Notes: generated from the sequence alone by a model not told the origin. 64,000 bases of DNA from Timema cristinae (GCA_039000515.1 JBCFYV010009882.1:62414817-62478816); one strand, 5' to 3'; shown: positions 1 to 12,180, numbered from the stretch's first letter. A program made the numbers and translations.

Positions 1-230
1 GCGCCATAATGCACCTTCTTGCCCATAGGCACTACCCAGTCTAATAGTTTAATTCGCTTAATCCATTCAGTTCACCCATTCCCGCTTTTCAACTAAAATT
101 AGAGCAGCCATCATTTTGCTGCGTAATTTTAACTCACTTAAATTGTGTAGTTAAACTAGCTTGTAGTTAAACAGTCTGCAAAACCTTAACATAGAGGCAA
201 ATGTCATAACCTGTTGACCTATGGGAAAGG

Positions 231-495
231 ATCATGATAATAAGAATGTCCGTGATTTCATCAGATCTGCCCTTCCAGTTTAAATGCCCGTAATTTACTA
301 TCGGCCTTTGCTATACGATGACCATCAACACAGTGCAAGGACACACCCTGAAAGTGGCAGGCATTAATCTTCGTGGCAAGTGTTTCTCACATGGACAAAT
401 ATATGCGGTGTGCTCCTATGATAGTTATAGCAGCACCCTGTAGCTTTTCACTCCTGATTATAAAACCATTAACGTTGTTTACAAATACCCTTTGC
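231..495 (+). pseudogene. Helitron/Pif1-like helicase fossil, C-terminal end
   Basis: Translating this stretch gives fragments typical of the C-terminus of the Pif1-like helicase of Helitron transposons. In order they are SSDLPFQFKCP, then TMTINTVQGHTLKVAGINL, then GKCFSHGQIYAVCS, then FTPDYKTINVVYK. They correspond to the PFQFKR-F, AMTINKxQGQTL and SHGQLYVACSRV blocks of the family. A TAA stop sits where the family usually has Gln, and the frame shifts after the SHGQIYA block, so this is a dead remnant. No helicase N-terminus, Rep nuclease domain or element ends are visible; the left part is either outside the window or lost. The transposon starting at 537 sits immediately downstream and may have inserted into the old Helitron. 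Confidence 0.75.
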
Positions 496-536
496 CTTAT
501 TTTGTTCCCACTTTATTTCCTTCAATTAATACAAAT

Positions 537-3004
537 GAGGCGTTGCGGGCAATAAGGGCGAACTCAACAAGAGCAAGTTTTGAATAATATCATTTTCAAC
601 TTTTTAGGCTGGGCGAACTCAACAACAGGAACAATAATATTGTACCTATGTAAATGCACATAGTCGAGATTCAACCTCCCTTCTCCTCTCACCATTTTTC
701 TTCTCTGATCTAACGTGTGAGTGTATAGATGGCAAAAAGATAATAATAAATAACAACATTTATTGAAAAATATTTAAACTGAATACTAATACATTTGAAT
801 ATAAAAATACTGTACAAATAACTTTCTGGGAAAAAACATAGATATTTAAACATCATAATCAACTTGATCGTCATCGTTTTCCTCGTCGACATCGTCAGGA
901 GTTTGTAAAGTATATGGCAGATGTTGTTGTGTTTCCATTATCCCTTCGAAGTATCTACTCCAAGGTAAAGGGACATACGGCAGTAGATCTCAGATGTCTT
1001 TCAGTTTTTCAGAAACCACAACAATAGGAGAATCGTAAAGTTGGTTTATTTCTTCGTTTCCAAGATTTAAATTTTGGGCATTGTAAGTAGGGCTTTTTCC
1101 CTTTTGAAGTTTTATGGGAAGTTTGACATCTAAGTTGTAAGTTTTCGGATATAAAATCCCTGTTTGTAGTTTTGATTGAATTCAAATACTGCTCCTTCTT
1201 TAAATTTCGCTCCTGTCAAGTGAGTTTTTGTGACGTGTCTTTGCAGAGCTGTGAAATTTTTTACATGATGTGGAGTGAGTTCTACTACTTTAAAAGGTGT
1301 TTTCTTGCGGCATTTCTGTATGAAGTAAACATAGTGATCTTTAGAATACACATTTGCGTGATGTATCTCTTTTTCTATGTGCCCGAAATCTCGGTCACAG
1401 GGTAGATAGGAATGAACGGGTATCATTAAGTAATGTTTAATGACATCAAATCGTTTTTTAAGAATCAGTGATAGATTGGCAAGAACGACATCGATGTTCT
1501 TATTTTGACCAAAACAACTATCGCTGAACATGATAATCTTTTGGATTTTATTTGGAACGTTTGACAAGTATTGTTGTAAGCAACTAGCAATCTAATAACA
1601 CCCACGCTTTGCCATAGTTTCATCCCATAAAAACATTGTTGACTCACCCGTTTTAATGTTATGAATACAAAAGTTGTAAGTCCAGAGCTTACGTTTGTAG
1701 AACTGGATCCCGCTGGTGAGTTTTGGGTTTGTTAGCGCCTGTTGAAGGTTAAAAGTGATCGCCAAAGTATCATCATCTTCATTATTTTTATAAGACTTGA
1801 TGAGGACCTGTGGAGCTTTCGCTCGTCTTAAGTGTAATTCCTAATTTGTTTTCAAGTTTTCTAACGCTATTAGAATTTTGCTGACCATTTTTATGTAGTT
1901 TTTTTTTATTGAAATGTCAGTTTTATCACAAAAATTGCAGGTGGGGGTTCGAAACCAATGTTGAATGTATTGAACGTATCTCTATAAAAATGCTTAAATG
2001 CTTCCAGGATAATTTTCTTTGAGCCATTCCTGATATAGTTCGTAGAGTGAATCTAATTTAAGACCAACTGGGAGGTATTTTCAATGAGGGCTTTTTGCTC
2101 GGCTGTAGTGGCTAGAAACAACGGGCAAAGATGTAATGTGGTCTCTAACGTGTGACCTATCATCTTCCTTTACTTTGCTTACAGATTCAGTTTTGCCTCT
2201 CAAGTCACTTTCTATTGTTCCTGTCGGTTTTGTTTTATCTAGAACGACGCGAACACGTTTTTCTGTTATCCCATGAATGTTGTAAAAAGCAGTTCGACAC
2301 ACGTTGTATTTCACATTGTCACCGATTACAGTACATTCAATACGTCTCAAAGTACGACTTGGCCTGCCTTTGACGTACGATCTCTTAACATCACTACTGT
2401 TAACGAGTTTGGACAAATAAGCGTTTTGTAAATTGTAATCCCCTAACTGGCAAAATGCGTTAAAAATACTTTGAACTTTAGGTAGGCCTACCTTATCAAA
2501 GCACCCACAACCACACGGCTCTCCAACCTTACAGGGTGCTATAACCCTCTTCGTGGTTTGAGAAACATAGTCCTTTCCCTCGTTCCTGTTCTTCTTGCTA
2601 TCAAATCGTCTCCAATTATCTTTATTTCAAGCTCTTTTACGAGGATAACCCTCCACTACACTTTCCATCACAGTTTGTACAATAAATAGAAAACACTAAC
2701 TTCACACGAGCTGAGAGCGTGAACTTACTTGAGAAAGAACAGTCACTTTGCTTGTGACCTTCAACAGCGAGCGGTAGGGAGAGAAATTGGGGAGGAGAAC
2801 GTTGAGTTCGCACTTATTGCCCGCACGCTGAACGGTCAAAAGTGATTCAAGTTTATTTTAAAACCTTATTTTCAGGGGCTAGATGGACGAACTCCATAAA
2901 CTAGAACTATGAGCATGCGCAGTAGATGTTCCTGAACACGATGGATGAAAAAAAAAAAAAAAAAGGTCCGATGTTGAGTTTGCCCTTCTTTCACACAACG
3001 CCTC
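537..3004 (-). mobile_element. DNA transposon with ~34-bp TIRs and decayed transposase
   Basis: The two ends are inverted copies: the left end begins GAGGCGTTGCGGGCAATAAG and the right end, read on the minus strand, begins GAGGCGTTGTGTGAAAGAAG; both continue GGCGAACTCAACA or GGCAAACTCAACA. A 4-bp AAAT on each side (533-536 and 3005-3008) may be the target-site duplication. Extra subterminal copies of the GGCGAACTCAACA block lie at about 611-625 and, inverted, at about 2799-2830, where the match to the left end is even better and includes GCGGGCAATAAG. The coding content runs on the minus strand. The element does not match the ends of common superfamilies that I know (mariner, hAT, piggyBac). 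An A-run lies near the right end at about 2948-2964. Confidence 0.72.
846..2668 (-). pseudogene. Decayed transposase-like protein of the GQNKN/DRDFGxIEK type
   Basis: Reading right to left, an ATG at 2668 opens a frame with an in-frame TGA after 13 codons. It then continues through a Cys-rich block (CKVGEPCGCGCF), LGDYNLQNAYLSKLV, and a segment with ECTVIGDNVKYNVCRTAFYN. After a poorly conserved middle with frame changes, 1567-1130 encodes SDSCFGQNKN and CDRDFGHIEKEI. A final piece has KLKDI-stop-DLLPYVPLPW and an acidic tail ending in TAA at 846. This order is found in a widespread insect transposase-like family (the C-terminal part resembles what I recall as DUF7869; the name is from memory). 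The Asp in SDSC, the Asp in CDRD and the Glu in HIEK could be an RNase-H-fold DDE triad. Two stops and frameshifts make it inactive. Confidence 0.65.
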
Positions 3005-3008
3005 AAAT

Positions 3009-4557
3009 ATTCTGTTTGTCTAATCTTATAACAGAAATAATTACATTAAATTAATTGTATTGACCATGAAGATAAATCTATTATCAACTCTAAAGTTTGA
3101 ACTATAGTAAATACTGTTTAATTAGTTGCGTGATTTCTTCTCTGTGCGAGATATTTAAAACTTGGGGATTAGAAACGTATCGTTTTAACGGACATGTTTT
3201 TAAAACTGACACTAACGCAAGTGAAACTGTGATTAAAATGTAGTTTCCCATACTTTAGCGTACTTAGTAGGCCTACTTCGACTTCTAAACTGGACGCATA
3301 TTCAAATGCGGTGACAAAAATAAAAACATATTTCTTACGGTCGTGTGTGTTCTACAGTTTTTACTGCTTGTGTGCTTTCTACAGCATAGATTATTTTAAG
3401 GGAGCATTTTAAGAGAGGCACAGAAAGTGAAGGGTGTTTAAAACACTCGTGTGGAAACCTTTTAGAAATAAATGTATTTTAATCTAAGATAAAAGTAAAA
3501 AATACACAAATCAAGTTTGTATCCAAATATTAAAAACGCTAACAACACAATGATCTACAGTTGGTGTTAAAAGCAAAGCTCAAGAAACACCATCCAATAT
3601 TCACAAGCAACAGAGAGACAAACATTCTAAAAACTGATTAATTGGTGTTCCTATCCTTTATACTACCAAGAAGTAAATTAAAACACCACAGCAATTTGAA
3701 TTCTCAGAAAAACCTATCTAATGTGGCCTTTCCTCATACGGGGAATCTATAAAATAACTTCGTTATTTCATAGTTTATAAAATTAATCACATGTAAAAGT
3801 AACCAAATCTCTAATCTCAATAATGAGCTAGGAATAATAATGGTTGAGTTTAGATAACGTGTACCTGCATTTGCGTGGAAATAGAGTTAAAATCCATTTG
3901 GAAAACCCACGCTCACTATATACGACTGGAGTTTAAACCCCGATCTTCCTGTCATCGGCAATCTAGTCTATTGAGAGAGTGACACCTTAACCCATGTGGC
4001 CACTGAAGCATGTTAGTAAGAAGTAGTTATTTACATAAGTTTTGTAAATTTTTGACTCCCCAAATTCATTATTCTCCACTAAGAAAGCCCAAATGTTTAG
4101 AAATTATTGGGGTATATGGAGTAATACCCCTATATACCTGGTATCTTTGGACAGTTTCAGAAACCGAGAGACAACATTTCATTTTTATATATTAGTGTGA
4201 TTTAGGTTTTGTAGTTAAAACTCATAGACAAATAACCACAAACACACAGACAGGCAAACAAACAAATAAATACGCATAATATTTTAATTACATGATGATT
4301 GATTAATGAAACCCATTTTCAAGCTAGCCATAGATGAGTTAGAGATCTGGACCAGTTAAAAAGTTGTACCGTCTACCCAATATTTTATTTTTCAAGATGG
4401 CTTTAATTCTTAAAATAATTATATCTAGGAAACTTTAAACGTTGATCCAATGAAATCCAATAAGCACAAACTGAGAAAAAGGCCAAAAGAAGTGTTTTAT
4501 AGCCGCTATCCTGAAAAAAATATTGGCGGACATAACGAGGCAAAATTTCAGCAGAAC
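3009..4557. other. Noncoding AT-rich DNA with one SINE remnant
   Basis: No convincing coding region is seen. At about 3860-4008 there is a minus-strand SINE-B remnant, recognised by the tRNA-like head read backwards (GGCCACTGAAGC at the right end) and the CATTTGCGTGGA block. The rest is unannotated AT-rich sequence. Confidence 0.5.
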
Positions 4558-4569
4558 AATATTGGTATA

Positions 4570-4745
4570 ACCTCTGACAAGACATCTTGTGAATGTGAGG
4601 AATGCCAGGCCTCCACCGTGGTTCGGATTCCACGTTAAACTGTAGGTCCTTCATTTCATCTCACAATCACCCTACCATTACACATTAGCGTAAGTGCGTA
4701 TAACCCGAATGGGTAGTAAGACGCGGTGCTAATAATAATAATAAT
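4570..4745 (+). mobile_element. SINE-A copy, 5'-truncated, with perfect TSD
   Basis: This is the 3' part of the SINE-A family (full copies at 37816 and 38798). It starts at the CCTCTGACAAGACATC block and ends with the shared tail GGGTAGTAAGACGCGGTGCT followed by AAT repeats. A perfect 12-bp duplication AATATTGGTATA flanks it (4558-4569 and 4743-4754), so the truncated form itself was inserted by target-primed reverse transcription. Confidence 0.85.
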
Positions 4746-5057
4746 ATTGGTATAGTGATTTGGGCTTGATTGAGTAACAAGCAAACAAACAAATATATGA
4801 CAGATATTTCATTTGTAAATATGTAATTATAAAAGTTAAATAAAAAAGAAACGGAAGTTCACATACCCTAGTTTCCCTAAATAATAATTATGTAAATTTT
4901 ATGATGTGAATGGTAATTCGTTTAGCTTTTTTCCGCAACAGTAATCACGCAGTTTAATACTGCAGGCTCATAATATGTTTAGTAACAAAAACTAAAGTTT
5001 CTATAAGAAAGTGATTAGTACCAAGTTTTCGCATTTTCTTTTGATTTTCTTTATCAA

Positions 5058-5312
5058 CGTGTCTTACTACCCGTTTGGGTTATACTCTTGTGTCCTTACC
5101 AATTACACTAATGGTTTTAGTAAATAGGAATGTTATATTAATAGGAATTCAACCCGCATTTGCGTAGTGGGAGATTGGAAAATCATTTTGAAAAAACCCA
5201 CCCTCAGTACACCCGAATGAGATTCGAACCTTAATCTCCCCTTGATTGGCAGTCTAGACTACTATCCTATTGTGAGAGTAGCACGTGAGACCATGCGGCG
5301 ACCGAGGAGGGT
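5058..5312 (-). mobile_element. SINE-B copy
   Basis: Minus-strand SINE. The left end is the complement of the shared SINE tail (GTCTTACTACCCGTTTGGGT). The middle carries CATTTGCGTAGTGGGAGA, and the right end is a tRNA-like head with the reverse B box ATTCGAACC near 5221-5232 and GACCATGCGGCGACCGAGG. The tail and head blocks match the copies at 57901 and 43026. Confidence 0.75.
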
Positions 5313-5837
5313 GATTTCTATTTCTCTTGGTTATTTAACTACCCGAATAAATAATCACCATGTCTAATGTGGCAGGGTCACTATGGATGTAAAATAAAGA
5401 GGCCAAGGTACACACCCCTCAGACTTCCCTAACTATTTATTTAAAGTTTAAAATTGCTTGGCTAATAATTGGGTTTATAGATTAATTTCCTAGTTGACAC
5501 GAGGTCTAAGGCATTAGGCTCAACATATTTGATTTTTTTTTTAAATACATATTAGAGTTGCACACCTTAGGGTTTTACAAAGTAAATTTGAAAAGTTTCA
5601 ACTTTTTATTTTTCTTGGGTTTGTAACCATACACACTGGAGGTCATGGGGCTTAAGGCGGCCAGATATCAATATACACTCAACTCCACGTATAGTGAACC
5701 ACTATGGACTATAGATAACTTGATTCACTAAAACCGAAATATCTCCATTTGACCATAAGTGAGAGGGGTAAGGATAATTAAAATAAAATATCACAATTAG
5801 AAAATATTTATTTAGATCTTTTTTTTTTATTATTTAA

Positions 5838-5960
5838 ATTGTCGGGCGCACTCGAATTGCGGAATAGGGTATAGCTGTCAGCAGACATTCAATTAGGGCC
5901 CACTCAAATTGCGGAGTAAAGTATACCTGTCAACCGGTCCACATGAATTGTGGAACAACC
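5838..5960. repeat. Three diverged ~55-bp tandem units
   Basis: Three successive blocks begin CACTCGAATTGCGGAAT, CACTCAAATTGCGGAGT and CACATGAATTGTGGAAC, the first two followed by similar TATA(G/C)CTGTCA sequence. It is a short, diverged tandem repeat of unknown origin. Confidence 0.6.
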
Positions 5961-5988
5961 TGTAATCCTATTCAACTCATAGCTATTA

Positions 5989-6046
5989 ACCTAACCTAAC
6001 CTAACATAGGTTAGCCTAACCTAACCCAATTTAACATAACCTAACC
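5989..6046. repeat. Interstitial telomere-like CCTAA repeats
   Basis: The segment holds three groups of CCTAA units (for example CCTAACCTAACCTAAC) with interruptions and one inverted AGGTTAG. The unit equals the insect telomeric repeat TTAGG on the other strand. With no subtelomeric context it is best read as an interstitial telomere-like tract. Confidence 0.6.
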
Positions 6047-6419
6047 TCTATGTTCTATTTTGAACTAAGTCATTATCAATTAAATTTTTAATCCGCAGTT
6101 AGTGTAAGGGTATTACCGAGCTCGGATTAGTTGTTCCAGAATGTGTATGCATCGAAATTGTCGACTATTTGCTGTTGCTTGCTTTGTACCATTTTAATTA
6201 ATATTCTTGGTTTTTTATTGTAAGAAATAATATATTTGCTAGAATATGTTTTACATTTTTACATCCTATATTATTTCCAGCCTATAGGCTTGGTCAGTTT
6301 TTTATTCGAGTCATATATTTTTCCACTACCGGCTGTAGGACTGTCGCATCTACATATGCCTTATAATAGCTCTTAAAACTATTAAAAAAACAACATTTAG
6401 TCTCCAGCCATTAATTTAT

Positions 6420-6540
6420 CAATGTGAAGGGGTAAACCCAGATTTTCATAAACGATAAATTTTCGGCCATGCCTGAAATTGAACCCGGGGCCCTTAGCTG
6501 TGTAGGCTGATATGCTACTGACTGAGGTAAGGTGTTGGAC
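6420..6540 (-). mobile_element. tRNA-derived SINE head, degraded
   Basis: On the minus strand there is a B-box-like CCGGGTTCAATTTC preceded at tRNA-like spacing by a CTTACCTCAGTCAGTAGC segment. No matching SINE tail was found nearby. It could also be a tRNA pseudogene. Confidence 0.4.
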
Positions 6541-7170
6541 TCTCTGATAATGTATCAATGTAAATTTAAGATGGAATTACATAAATAAGTTGAACATTAC
6601 CTAGGTGTAAGCTTTATTTGTTAGATAGTCATTATTTGCCTATTAATGTGAATATAAACAAACCAACACAAAATATAGTTTCTATTTTGTATTAAAGATT
6701 TAAATTCATTCTATAATTACTCTTTGGATTGCAGTTGATTTGGTGATTAAATAAGGAGAAAAAACTTAATTCTAAATTCATGGCTTTTTGATTATTCCAA
6801 ACTCATCGTCACCAAGGAGACTCACAAAGAAGATTTATACATTAAAAGTTAATATATTTTAATTGTTAGAAATATAGATCGCAAATGTAGAGTTGGTCTT
6901 TACGACACTGTTTCACTCGATGATAAGATACTTTACCCCTTATTATTAAATATGAGGTACAAGAAAAGAAGTCTTATATCGAGCCGACGAGTACTTTTTG
7001 AGTTTACTGGATACAAACAGACGTAATCGAACGTGCAGACATACTTGAAGTTTTATTACATGTATAAATTTGAAATAAAATTCAAATTTTGATTTAAAAA
7101 AAGATAGATTTATTGTTTGCTTTTAAATTTATCATGATACAAAACTCGCTTAAATGTTCATATTCAAGAA
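6541..7170. other. Noncoding, nothing recognised
   Basis: AT-rich sequence with many stops in all frames; no motif, repeat or gene was recognised. Confidence 0.4.
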
Positions 7171-7512
7171 GGGGAGGTGGCAGTAGGGCTAAATTCAATT
7201 AGCTTAAAAATTTAAAACTGAAAGCAACTTAGCATAAAGGGAATTTGTTTAAAGTCATTTTTCCTAAAAGTTAGTTACCTAAGGTCAATTGTCTAAAAGT
7301 CAATTGGCCTAAAGGTTAGTTGGCCTAAGGTCAGCTGACCTAAAACCTTTCGGCCTAAAAGTCAGTTGGCCTAAATGTCACTTGGCCTGAAATCAGTTGG
7401 CTTAAAATTCTGTTGGCCTGAAGTCAGTTGGCCTAAATTTCAGTAAGCCGAAAATTCAGTTGGCCTAAAGTCATTTGGCATACACTTTAGGCCAAATAAC
7501 TTTAGACCTACT
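7171..7512. repeat. Degenerate 16-18 bp minisatellite (GTTGGCCTAAAAGTCA-like)
   Basis: About 14 or more imperfect units of the type CAGTTGGCCTAAAAGT lie in tandem and are clearest between 7280 and 7480. The right end contains an inverted version (TTTAGGCCAAATAACTTTAG). No coding sense is visible. Confidence 0.8.
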
Positions 7513-9640
7513 GACAGGCACCCTTCGAGAATATCATAAGGAATTGAAATAAATCTAGAGATGGGCAAATTTACTTAAGGGGGGAATTAAGTAATCAACG
7601 GTCAAAACTATTTCCAGGTACTTGTCATCTGACCTCCCCGTTCCACTCTCATTGGGTAGGCCTAAAGTCAAGTTTTGAAGTTTGCGATACAAGCTTTGGT
7701 TGAACTTGCTATTTTAGTATTTTTACCGTAAAGGAAGTATGTATTCATTATATTGACCAATTTATTTAACCAATTTTTTGTAAAGATAATAAAATTGTTA
7801 TACTTCAAAAAATATGACATAAAATGAACTCATTTCATTTCTAGAGTATAATTTTCAAAACAAATATCTGATAGCTTGAAGATTTACGAGATCAACTGTC
7901 ACGTATTTAATTTGTCAAGTCATGTGATGCACACCTTAGCTTTTGATAAATATTACCAATGCTTATAAAATTACACTAATAATATATTACAATTATTCAA
8001 TGATGGGCGTAGATAAATATTGTTTTTATTTTCTAAAAGGTCCTTCCTGTGAAAAATGGACTGTGAGAGTGTATTTTTCTATTAGATCATGTTTATGTTC
8101 AAAATCACATTCTAAATTGATAAGAACTATAAACATAATTTGTTTGATCATTTCTGTATTAGTCACGCATCCAAAGGCATATGTCTAACTTATTGTAATG
8201 TATACATTAGAAGGAGATATAATTTAATGAATTTACAAGCTAGCTGAATTCCTTATAATATATGTGGCACGATGTAAACTTATAAAACCGTTTGGGCAGC
8301 TAGGGTCTGTCAACTATCTATTATTCACATTATGACAAACTCTCCCTCACAATGTAAAACTGCTAAATTAAAGAGATTGTCAGGGGGGATTAGTTGACTA
8401 GAGGGGTGAGAATGGACCTGGGAGTAAGGAACGGTTGGCAGTTGGGGAAGGAGGGGTATTTGTTTGGCTAAGGAAAAAGAGAACATTGGAATAAATTTAA
8501 AAAATCTTCTGAAGATATCCACCAGATTATATACAAATAAGGGAAGGAAATTCAAGGTACCACGCGCAAAAGAGTAAAAGGTAAGGGAATGGGAACAATT
8601 GGAGAACACAATCTCGTGAAGGCAACCTGATCTCTTAAGATTTGGATTGACATTTCGAGGTTTTGCAAATCTCTCTTCCAAGTAGTTTTATTTATGTATT
8701 ATCACCTCACCAGAGGTGCGCTGCTGTAGTTATGGCAGTCACCACACCTACCCCTCTCAGCTCCTCTATTTTACCCCCCTTTCAGAGAGTCATTACATTC
8801 CACAGGTAGCCCGCATCCCCCCCCCCCACCCCAATCATTAAACTGTGTTGCTTGCTACTCAACAAAAGACAAGTTATCACCATTATATTCTCCAAAGAGT
8901 GATGCCGAGTTTTGAGCCGCAATATAGGGGTGTTATACAATGACGTTCAAAGTCAAAGGACAAGGGTTCGAATCCCTTTCAAAGTAATTTTTCTGAATTA
9001 CCCTAGGAAATCATAATTTACAGTAAATTGTGACATTTTTATTTAGTTTGTTTATTCCTGTAGAAATATATAAAAATATTTTTATTACCTATATTTAAAA
9101 AAAATAGCCATTTCCTTCTGTTTTTTCAGTGACATAGTTTATACGGTCACTACTTACGCTAATTATTTAAATACATGGTATAAGGAGGTTAGAATTAGAT
9201 TAAAAGTACCATAATTTGTTTGCACAGTAGATAGAAAAACTAAAGTGAAAACCACAATTGGTCCAAGGTGATAGACTGATAAAAAAAAAATTGAAAATTT
9301 CTTTAAAAAATTAATGAGTTAGAAAAAGTTGGTCAAATTTGGGGAAAAATTGTAATTTAAAAAATTCATTTCAATTAAATATAATTTACGTACTATACAC
9401 CTACTTCACTTTACAAATAGGCCCTACTGTTAACTTTTTTCGAACACCATATTAAAAAGAACATAGTATTCTATGATCAGAAAAAATAATTAGAATTAAT
9501 TAAAACTTGCTAAACCATGTTTACATTTAAAATCATTAATAAATTATTATAATATGATTATAGCCCATCCAAAATCATGTATTTTCTGTTTTATTTCTAC
9601 TTTCAGAACACAGGTTACTAACAGCTTAATCTTATTGGGT
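7513..9640. other. Noncoding, with a tRNA-like block
   Basis: No gene recognised. The minus-strand open frame 8325-8681 (118 codons) has no family features and is probably chance. At about 8919-8990 a plus-strand segment carries a good B box, GGGTTCGAATCCC, with AGGGGTGTTATACAATG upstream, and may be a tRNA pseudogene or SINE head. A C-run lies at about 8816-8827. Confidence 0.4.
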
Positions 9641-9644
9641 AGAG

Positions 9645-9736
9645 ATGAGGAAGGTAGCTAAAAGGAATTGAACCCGCATTTGCATGGAGTAAATATGGGG
9701 AAAACCAGAGTGATAAATCACTTGCGGAAAACCGTT

Positions 9737-9806
<70 letters not shown>

Positions 9807-9886
9807 CTAACGGGAAAACAACCTTCAGTTCACGCAGATGAGATTCGAACCCCAACCTCCCCATCAAAGGTTATCAAACCAACGGC
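9645..9886 (-). mobile_element. SINE-B copy interrupted by a (TA)n microsatellite
   Basis: The segment carries the SINE-B middle block (GAACCCGCATTTGCATGGAG) and the reverse B box GATTCGAACCCCAACCTCCCC. About 60 bp of alternating TA at 9742-9800 separate them, where other copies have GAAAACC followed by CCCTCAGT. The tail is missing. Confidence 0.7.
9742..9800. repeat. (TA)n microsatellite
   Basis: Nearly pure alternating AT of about 58 bp, inside the SINE-B copy. Confidence 0.95.
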
Positions 9887-9909
9887 AAGCAACGTCTGTG
9901 GGTAACTAA

Positions 9910-10145
9910 ACTTTGTAAACTAATATCTACTTTGTCTCGACACCTTGGAGTGAAAATATTGTGTTCGTCAAAAAATCGAAATCGAGATGTTGATAAATGT
10001 CGCCGTTTCATAGCCCCCTGAAACAAAATAAAGTTGTTTCCGCAATGCCGTTTCACTGTTTGTACCTTGGTTTTGGATATAACCGAAATCATTTTACCAT
10101 TTGGGCTAAAACTTTGTATCTGGGGTGTACATAAGCCCTCCCCCA
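9910..10145 (-). repeat. Dispersed repeat related to the 24-kb region
   Basis: Read on the minus strand it contains AGATACAAAGTTTTAGCCC, GGTAAAATGATTTCGG, AGGTACAAACAGTG, GGGGGCTATGAAACGG and CATCTCGATTTCG. The same ordered blocks, diverged, occur at 24550-24760 and in part at 24080-24160, so this is an interspersed repeat of unknown class. The open frame 10146-9874 is a by-product. Confidence 0.5.
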
Positions 10146-10640
10146 CCCCTAGGGGTTCTTGGAATTAAATATATAGCCCGAAATTTAAGGCTAGTTTATT
10201 GAAAGGCAAAGAGAGAATAAATCTATTTTTTCGAAATTATCTTTAATGATTTTGATTAAATTTGATATCTAAGCTCAGTTTATCATTATAAACACCTAAT
10301 GCAATTAGACCAAGTTAGCATTATATCAAAAGCTATTAATAAACAGTAAATCAATATCGATCCAAGAAAAATATAAAAAGCTTGAAGAGCCTATCTAAAT
10401 TGTTACAAAGGCGTCTGATTATCTAAAGACATTACGAAAACATTAACCTTTCCAAAGAAAAGTTGTATCATAATTTTACACATTTTTACTTAAATATCTC
10501 GAATTTAAATATTAAATTTTACACAAAACGAAAGTACCTTCAAGTACTACAATACCTATTCTAACTACAAACATTACATTAAAATATACACGAGAGTTTA
10601 ACATCCTAAACCTAATGCAAACTCACGCGGGACTACTACT

Positions 10641-10820
10641 TATTATTAATATTATTATTATTATTATTATTAGCACTGCGTCTTACTACCCATTCGGGTT
10701 ATACGCACTTACGCTAATGAGTAATGGTAGGGTGATTGTGAGATGAAATGAAGGACCTACAGTTTAACGTGGAATCCGAACCACGGTGGAGGCCTGGCAT
10801 TCCCCACATTCACAAGATGT
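10641..10820 (-). mobile_element. SINE-A copy, 5'-truncated, with perfect TSD
   Basis: Minus-strand copy with a TTA-rich tail at the left, then the shared tail and the block GTGGAATCCGAACCACGG. It is truncated at the ACATCTTGTGAATG block. The duplication GCGGGACTACT flanks it (10627-10637 and 10821-10831). The truncation point differs from the copy at 4570. Confidence 0.85.
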
Positions 10821-10831
10821 GCGGGACTACT

Positions 10832-12180
10832 TGAATCGGCATCGTTCAACTACAAAACAAAGTCTAACAATGATATTTAGTTAATGAACTTTAGAAGTTT
10901 GCCAAATTTACTTTACACAAAATATTGAATTGTAAATAAATGAATTTAAATGTATAACAACAAAAGCTAGTATAATACGGAAAGTCCAGATAATTAAGAT
11001 ACATGATTTTAGTATATTTCAATTAGATTTACCTTAATTTATACCAGCTAACATTAAGAAATTTACTAACATCTTTATTATTATAAAAAAAATAAACCGT
11101 CATAATCATTTATTTGAATTCAAAAATTGGATTTCTCTCAAATGTTCCAATATGCCACTCTATCTTTCACGCCAGTGTGAGTATATTTCCTCTAACTCTA
11201 TCTTCTTCACGTCTACCCTATTAGTCTAAATCTGTAGATAGTCTGGACGTGAAGGCATGGTGTAAAAAAAAACTAGAACACCAATGTTTCAGTGTAAATA
11301 GTGAAAGTCTAGTTTGTTTTGTATTCTTACAATAAAAGAAATGAGTAGAATCGCAGATACACATATTTACTTCCTATTTCAGAAACACACAGACACTTTT
11401 ATTTAAGACAATATCATACTAGTTTAGTTTATAAAATAAAAATAATTATCGCTTATTGAATATCTATATATTTTGTTGAATTGACTAAGACAAGACTAAT
11501 CGAGATTACCAAAAACAATGTATCACTAAATATACAATCATCACGAGTCTTATTATGATTGTACAGATATAATTGAATTGTTATTATGAATAAAACATAT
11601 CTTAATGATTCATTAATATTTTACTAGCTAGATACATGTTTCTAAACATAAATAAATAAAGATGTAACAAAAAATTAAGTACAATTTAAAAATTATGAGA
11701 TTTGATACTAAACGATTTTCATTACGTGTGATTTGCTGTCTAATCCAACAAAGATGTCCAAACTAAGGCTCGTGAGAAGGATGTGTCCCAGTAAAAATAT
11801 TGATGCAGCCTGTCATATTGTGACACTGATAAAAATAAAATAATTTGATTATTAACAATATATATATAAAAATCTTTTCACACAGTTATTTTCTTCAAGC
11901 AAATTTTAGTATCGATTTATATCAAAAGCACACATATACTTTACCATTAGTTTATACAAGCAATAGAGTAACCTACTATTAGTTATATTATCTATTAATA
12001 TTAATATCTGCATTAATTTTTAAAACTACATTTCATGAATATCTTATTAATATCTCTAACTATTATACCTTTTTAAATAGCTATCTCCTACCATTATGAG
12101 TAAAGAGCCTTTGCCCTAGCTGGACATATTTAGTGTGGCCCTCGTTAATAAGAGGTTGGACACAGTTTAATGATTCTGAT
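10832..12180. other. Noncoding upstream region of the cuticular gene
   Basis: AT-rich sequence with no open frame of note and no repeat that I could class. It precedes the promoter region at 12.18-12.4 kb. Confidence 0.4.

Noticed and set aside
8325..8681. 118-codon minus-strand open frame
   Set aside because: No recognisable motif, no splice or promoter context, biased composition; probably chance.
8919..8990. Functional tRNA gene
   Set aside because: Good B box but no convincing acceptor or anticodon stem; more likely a SINE head or pseudogene. Other B boxes in the window also belong to SINEs.
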